Below are positions 59,631 through 64,000 of a stretch of DNA of 64,000 bases, piece by piece. The notes under the pieces are model-generated. The model made no database searches, was not told the DNA's origin, and was given only the letters and a program-made list of their open reading frames with translations. Position 1 is the stretch's first letter; the number at the start of each line of letters is the position of its first letter. The translations under genes were made by a program, and so were the position numbers. The DNA comes from Yoonia sp. (lineage in GTDB: Bacteria; Pseudomonadota; Alphaproteobacteria; Rhodobacterales; Rhodobacteraceae): positions 33,218 to 97,217 of the forward strand of contig NZ_JANQTS010000064.1 in the NCBI RefSeq assembly GCF_030731595.1, read 5' to 3'.

Positions 59631-60479
59631 GTGTCAAAAGCCGAAATCGACGCCGGAAAAACTGGGGGAGAAACGATGGCAAGGGTGACCGGGGACGGCA
59701 CAGTCGGCAAGGCACTAGAGGTGCTGGATCAGGTCGCGGCCTTTGGGCGGCCTGTGCGCTTTAGCGAATTGCTGGACAAATCGCCCTTTCCCAAACCAAC
59801 CCTTTACCGGTTTGTGCAAACTCTCACGAGCCAGCAGATGCTGTCCTATGATCCCGAGCGGCAGACCTATGCGCCCGGTGTCCGTCTTGTACGACTGGCG
59901 CACGCAGCCTGGGAGCAATCCACCCTTGCGCCGATCGCACGCCCGCATGTTGATGCGCTGAGCAAAGCTGTCGGCGAAACCGTGCATCTGGCACAACTTG
60001 ATCATGCGCAGGTGCTTTACATCGACAAGCGTAACGCGGGCAATCCGGTCCAGATGTATAGTCAGGCCGGCAAGGTCGGACCGGCCTATTGCACCGGCGT
60101 CGGCAAGGTGATGCTCGCCTTCTGCGACCCCAAAGTGATTGATTCCGTGATCGAACAGCAGTCATTCCACGTCTTTACCCCCCATACAATCGCCACGCCT
60201 GCTGCGCTGCGCGATGAACTGGCCGATATCCGCGCCCATGGCTACGGATTTGACCGCGAAGAACACGAGCCGGGAATCATCTGCGTTGCGATGCCGATCC
60301 TGTCGGACACCGGCCGCGTGTTGGGCGCCTTGTCGGTGACCAGCACCACCCGCAGAACAAACCTTGCAGGGCTAGAGGCCTATGTGCCGATCCTGCAAGA
60401 GACCGCGAACCATATTTCACAGGACGCCCAGAACTGGAGCTTTCCTGACTATGAAACACCAGAAGCAACAAGGATCTAG
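59631..60479 (+). CDS. IclR family transcriptional regulator
   Basis: GTVGKALEVLDQVAAFGRPVRFSELLDKSPFPKPTLYRFVQTL; start GTG 59631 or ATG 59676. Confidence 0.92.
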   Translation: MSKAEIDAGKTGGETMARVTGDGTVGKALEVLDQVAAFGRPVRFSELLDKSPFPKPTLYRFVQTLTSQQMLSYDPERQTYAPGVRLVRLAHAAWEQSTLAPIARPHVDALSKAVGETVHLAQLDHAQVLYIDKRNAGNPVQMYSQAGKVGPAYCTGVGKVMLAFCDPKVIDSVIEQQSFHVFTPHTIATPAALRDELADIRAHGYGFDREEHEPGIICVAMPILSDTGRVLGALSVTSTTRRTNLAGLEAYVPILQETANHISQDAQNWSFPDYETPEATRI

Positions 60480-60482
60480 CCC

Positions 60483-61553
60483 ATGTCAGGTGTCACGCTG
60501 AACAAAGTCATCAAGCGCTACGGCGATGTCCAAGTCATTCACGGCATTGACCTCGAGATTGCAGATGGCGAGTTCTGCGTCTTTGTCGGTCCTTCGGGCT
60601 GCGGAAAATCGACCTTGCTGCGCATGGTGGCGGGGTTGGAGGAAACGACCGAAGGCGCAATGCATATCGGCAGTCGCGAAGTGACCCGCATGGACCCGTC
60701 AGAGCGGGGCGTGGCGATGGTGTTCCAGACCTACGCGCTTTATCCGCATATGACGGTGCGCGACAATATGGGCTTTGGTCTCAAGATGAACGGCCACCCC
60801 AAGGCCGAGATCGTCGAAAAAGTGGCCGAGGCTACACGCATTCTGAAACTTGAGCCCTACCTTGATCGCAAACCTGCCGCCCTGTCTGGTGGCCAGCGTC
60901 AGCGCGTGTCGATTGGCCGTGCCATCGTGCGCGGGCCAGAGGTGTTCTTGTTCGACGAACCGCTGTCAAACCTCGATGCCGAATTGCGGGTCGAGATGCG
61001 GGTGGAGATCGCGCGCCTGCACAAGGAAATCGGCGCGACGATGATCTATGTGACCCATGATCAGGTTGAAGCGATGACCTTGGCGGACAAAATTGTCGTG
61101 CTCCGCTTGGGCCGGATCGAACAGGTAGGAGCGCCGATGGACCTGTATCGCGACCCCGACAACAAGTTTGTCGCCGGTTTTATCGGCTCGCCTGCGATGA
61201 ATTTTGTGAATGGTACGGCGATGGCGGGCGGCGTCGATGCGCCGGGCCTGGGCGCACGATACGAGGGGTTGGTGAGCACCGCCTTTGATGGCAAAGCGGT
61301 CACGGTCGGTGTACGGCCCGAGCATATTGCAATTGACCCCGCGGGTGACACGCATCTGGTTGAACTGACGGAAAGCCTTGGCGGTGTGTCCTTTGCCTAT
61401 CTCACAGGTCCGACGGGCGAGCGGATCGTCGTGGAAGAACGCGGTGACCATCGCACCGCCGAAGGTGCGACAGTCGGGATCAACATCGAAGCCAGCCGTA
61501 TCTATCTGTTTGATGCCGAAACCGAGGCACGGATTCGGCACGAGCAGGCGTAG
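60483..61553 (+). CDS. Sugar ABC transporter ATP-binding protein (UgpC/MsmK type)
   Basis: [43 protein letters not shown]-like C-terminus. Confidence 0.95.
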   Translation: MSGVTLNKVIKRYGDVQVIHGIDLEIADGEFCVFVGPSGCGKSTLLRMVAGLEETTEGAMHIGSREVTRMDPSERGVAMVFQTYALYPHMTVRDNMGFGLKMNGHPKAEIVEKVAEATRILKLEPYLDRKPAALSGGQRQRVSIGRAIVRGPEVFLFDEPLSNLDAELRVEMRVEIARLHKEIGATMIYVTHDQVEAMTLADKIVVLRLGRIEQVGAPMDLYRDPDNKFVAGFIGSPAMNFVNGTAMAGGVDAPGLGARYEGLVSTAFDGKAVTVGVRPEHIAIDPAGDTHLVELTESLGGVSFAYLTGPTGERIVVEERGDHRTAEGATVGINIEASRIYLFDAETEARIRHEQA

Positions 61554-61565
61554 GTCTCGCCCACT

Positions 61566-62441
61566 TTACCGTTTGCCGTAGTAAAGCCCGACCACATGTT
61601 CCGCCTGCGCAAAGAACAGCCAGCGCAGGCACAGCACGCCTGCGATATGGCTAAGGACCGCGATCGCAGCAACGACGTGGTTGTTGAAAAAGAACAGCAA
61701 CAAAAGCACAGGAAGGGCAAAACCCAGAACCAGCGTGATGACACGCAATTGCTGCGCATGCTTGCGCCCCACTTGATGGATGAATTCGCGCATCAGATAG
61801 TTGGTGCCCGTGTGCGGCGGTTCAAAGGCGCGGACTTTGCCGATGTGACCAAGCCCGGTGGCGGTGGCCATCGTGGTGCCAGACTGGGCGAGCCGCACAT
61901 CCCCGCCCATCCAAGCGTAGACTTGCAGGAGACCCGCGATGCCAAGCAGAACAGCCGCCATCGTCTTCTGATTGGACAATAAGGCCCCGCCTCCGACAGA
62001 CAGCAGCAGATACATCGCAGGTGTGGTCCAGTGCCGCCAGCGCGGAACAGTCTTCATCTGCGTGTAGATCATCGAGGTCGTGAAGACGACGCCGAGCGAG
62101 GCCAGGCCGCCGATGATGCCCACAAAGGCCAGCCGCGTTTCCGCAAAGACCAACCCCGCCCCGTAAATTGCCATGACGAGCAACGCGAAAACCGCGCAGA
62201 CACCTTCACGGCTGAGCCAGCTTGTTTTCCACTGGCTGAAGGCTTTGAGCGCACGCTCGGGGTGCCCAAGGTGGAACGTCGAGGCGATCAACCCGCCGAC
62301 CGCCAGAAGATAGGCGATGGTGAACCAGATAAAGGCGCCCAGACCTGTCGGGACAAGCGCGCCAAGTCCGAGCCAGAACAGCAGGCCAAAGCCCAGACCC
62401 GAAAACGTATTGAAGAGGATAACTGAGGTTGCGGGATGCAT
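61566..62441 (-). CDS. DmsC/SoeC-like quinol-interacting membrane anchor subunit
   Basis: MHPATSVILFNTFSGLGFGLLFWLGLGAL; hydrophobic, DmsC family. Confidence 0.88.
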   Translation of the reverse strand: MHPATSVILFNTFSGLGFGLLFWLGLGALVPTGLGAFIWFTIAYLLAVGGLIASTFHLGHPERALKAFSQWKTSWLSREGVCAVFALLVMAIYGAGLVFAETRLAFVGIIGGLASLGVVFTTSMIYTQMKTVPRWRHWTTPAMYLLLSVGGGALLSNQKTMAAVLLGIAGLLQVYAWMGGDVRLAQSGTTMATATGLGHIGKVRAFEPPHTGTNYLMREFIHQVGRKHAQQLRVITLVLGFALPVLLLLFFFNNHVVAAIAVLSHIAGVLCLRWLFFAQAEHVVGLYYGKR

Positions 62442-63202
62442 TATTTGGCACCTCCGGGCAGGGCAGACAGGGCTTTGTCCAGCCAGCCCACAAAGCCTTT
62501 GCCGTCGCTGGCGATGGGTTCAAGGTAAGGGGCCAGAACGTCGAATTCGGGCATCACGTCCTTTGGGCGGGGTGGCAGGTATTTGTTCACGGGCTTGGTG
62601 CCTTGTTCCGGCATCAGATCAAAGCCGCCGCGTTCGGCAACAAGGATGCTGACATCGCTGGTTTCGTCCCCCAGATCGCCGAAGTGCCGCGCACCTGCAG
62701 GACAGGTCCGCACGCAAGCGGGCTGGCGGTCTTCTTCGGGCAGGTTTTCATTATAGATCCGGTCCACGCAGAGGGTGCATTTCTTCATCACCCCTTCTTT
62801 GGCGTCCAACTCGCGTGCCCCGTAAGGGCAGGCCCATGCGCATAAACCACAGCCGATGCAATCGCTTTCGTTGACCAGCACGATCCCGTCTTCAGACCGT
62901 TTGTAGCTTGCCCCCGTCGGACAGACCGTCACGCAAGGCGCGTCTTCGCAATGCAGGCAGGATTTGGGGAAGTGGATCAACTGCGCGGCACCCTGTTCCG
63001 GCTGCACCTCATAGGAATGCACACGATTGAGGAATGTGCCTGACGGGTCAGCCCCATAGGGGTCCTGGTCGGACAGCGGCGCGCCATAGTTTTCGGTGTT
63101 CCAGCCTTTGCAGGAAATCACACAGGCATGACAGCCCACGCAAGTATCCAGATCAATGACAAGGCCGAGTTTCTTGGTGGAGGGTGGTGGCAGTTGGGTC
63201 AT
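62441..63202 (-). CDS. 4Fe-4S ferredoxin subunit (DmsB/SoeB-like)
   Basis: CVGCHACVISCKGWN; CLHCEDAPCVTVCPTGA; CIGCGLCAWACPYGARE; CTLCVDRI. Confidence 0.94.
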   Translation of the reverse strand: MTQLPPPSTKKLGLVIDLDTCVGCHACVISCKGWNTENYGAPLSDQDPYGADPSGTFLNRVHSYEVQPEQGAAQLIHFPKSCLHCEDAPCVTVCPTGASYKRSEDGIVLVNESDCIGCGLCAWACPYGARELDAKEGVMKKCTLCVDRIYNENLPEEDRQPACVRTCPAGARHFGDLGDETSDVSILVAERGGFDLMPEQGTKPVNKYLPPRPKDVMPEFDVLAPYLEPIASDGKGFVGWLDKALSALPGGAK

Positions 63203-63414
63203 ACTGGTGCCCTTTCGTTTCGGGGTGACACGCATTTTTGGCAAAATGCGTGGCCTCCGGCGGGGATATTTAGGCTCGGAAGAAGGGAGGGTGTGTGCAT
63301 CCCAACAGGCTGTTCTTTCTCTGGGTCCCATGTGACGATGAACCAGATGAAACTGCCCAGAGTAAGTGCCAGGAAAGCGGCGATCAGGAGAAGGACGCGC
63401 GCGTTGCTCATCAT
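63199..63414 (-). CDS. Small single-TM hypothetical protein
   Basis: 71 aa, overlaps neighbours by 4 bp on both sides; C-terminal half read from a repeat-like sequence. Confidence 0.55.
   Translation of the reverse strand: MMSNARVLLLIAAFLALTLGSFIWFIVTWDPEKEQPVGMHTPSLLPSLNIPAGGHAFCQKCVSPRNERAPV
63229..63252. repeat. Inverted repeat CACGCATTTT-TGGC-AAAATGCGTG followed by GCCTCCGGCGGGGATATTTA (repeat-like intergenic element)
   Basis: 10-bp perfect arms directly upstream of the dmsB-like gene. Confidence 0.65.
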
Positions 63415-63860
63415 AGGTCTCCTGCGTGAATGAAGCCGGTGCCGTCCGCTGCGACAAAGAGCGTGAGGATCGCTGTGGGGCCGGCTGTTTCGCTGATGGC
63501 AACGCCGATGACATCAGTCGCGACATGAGCGGTCGGGAAAGTTGATGCGATCCGCATGAGGGTGTTTCGTGCGGCAGGATCTATGTCCGCTAACGTAACA
63601 TGATCGGGCAAATCAACGTGATCAAGCGGGATCAGGTATTCGCCATCCGGCGCCATCACGGAACGGCGTTGCAATCCCGCATGCAGTGGCGCATCGGCGA
63701 AAGCGCCGTCAAACGCCTTTGCCAGCAAGCTGCGCGCGTAGCTTTCCGACACAGGCGCGACCTTGTACCCCTGTGCATTCAGCACGAGTGATCCACCGAC
63801 TCCCAGAACCGCAAGCAAGGCCAAGCCCGCCAAAGCCCCTATCCGCGTTGCGCGCCGCAT
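63411..63860 (-). CDS. Hypothetical membrane-anchored protein in DMSO-reductase-family operon
   Basis: MRRATRIGALAGLALLAVLGVGGSLVLNAQGYKVAPVSESYARSLL; start overlaps the upstream stop. Confidence 0.75.
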   Translation of the reverse strand: MRRATRIGALAGLALLAVLGVGGSLVLNAQGYKVAPVSESYARSLLAKAFDGAFADAPLHAGLQRRSVMAPDGEYLIPLDHVDLPDHVTLADIDPAARNTLMRIASTFPTAHVATDVIGVAISETAGPTAILTLFVAADGTGFIHAGDL

Positions 63861-64000
63861 CACTTTCCCACCTTCCATTCCAGATGGTCGGGTGCTTGCG
63901 GCACGGGCGATTTGAGCGCAGGCAGGACTGGTTGCGCCTCGTTGGGGACGGCTGATTTCTCGATTTTGACACGCAGGTCGAACCACGCCGCCTGTCCGGT
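63860..64000 (-). CDS. C-terminus of molybdopterin oxidoreductase (DmsA/SoeA-like), partial at right edge
   Basis: Minus-strand reading TGQAAWFDLRVKIEKSAVPNEAQPVLPALKSPVPQAPDHLEWKVGK*; position in operon. Confidence 0.75.
   Translation of the reverse strand, partial: TGQAAWFDLRVKIEKSAVPNEAQPVLPALKSPVPQAPDHLEWKVGK

Overview
This 64 kb window looks like ordinary chromosome from an alphaproteobacterium of the Rhodobacteraceae/Roseobacter type. That assignment comes from gene content and protein character; no search was run. It is densely coded, with about 56 credible CDSs, one tRNA-Met(CAT) and one small SRP RNA. I see no prophage, IS element, integrase, CRISPR array or secondary-metabolite cluster. 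Recognisable blocks: MoxR/DUF58/BatA-like operon; ECF sigma + VWA protein; recR-ybaB-dnaX; yejABEF peptide ABC transporter; hemF/hemE/hemC; cyanide-insensitive-type cytochrome bd (cydAB); a complete-looking galactoside locus (GH36, GH42, epimerase, dehydrogenase, lactonase, DgoK, DgoA, ABC transporter, IclR regulator) that lacks a visible galactonate dehydratase; and a DMSO-reductase/SoeABC-like operon cut by the right edge. The most unusual signal is downstream of tRNA-Met (44854-45170, minus strand). The tRNA 3' part, including CCA, is repeated in a perfect 115-bp tandem array (2.34 copies) with 76-bp structured spacers. This resembles in architecture the E. coli tyrT/rtT repeats. Two families of short palindromic intergenic repeats are also present: a 26-bp GTAAGGTGG...CCACCTTAC family, and a stop-codon-proximal double palindrome with a CGCG centre followed by a CGGCG centre. 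Convergent genes are very tightly packed, with shared CTAG stop codons at three junctions.
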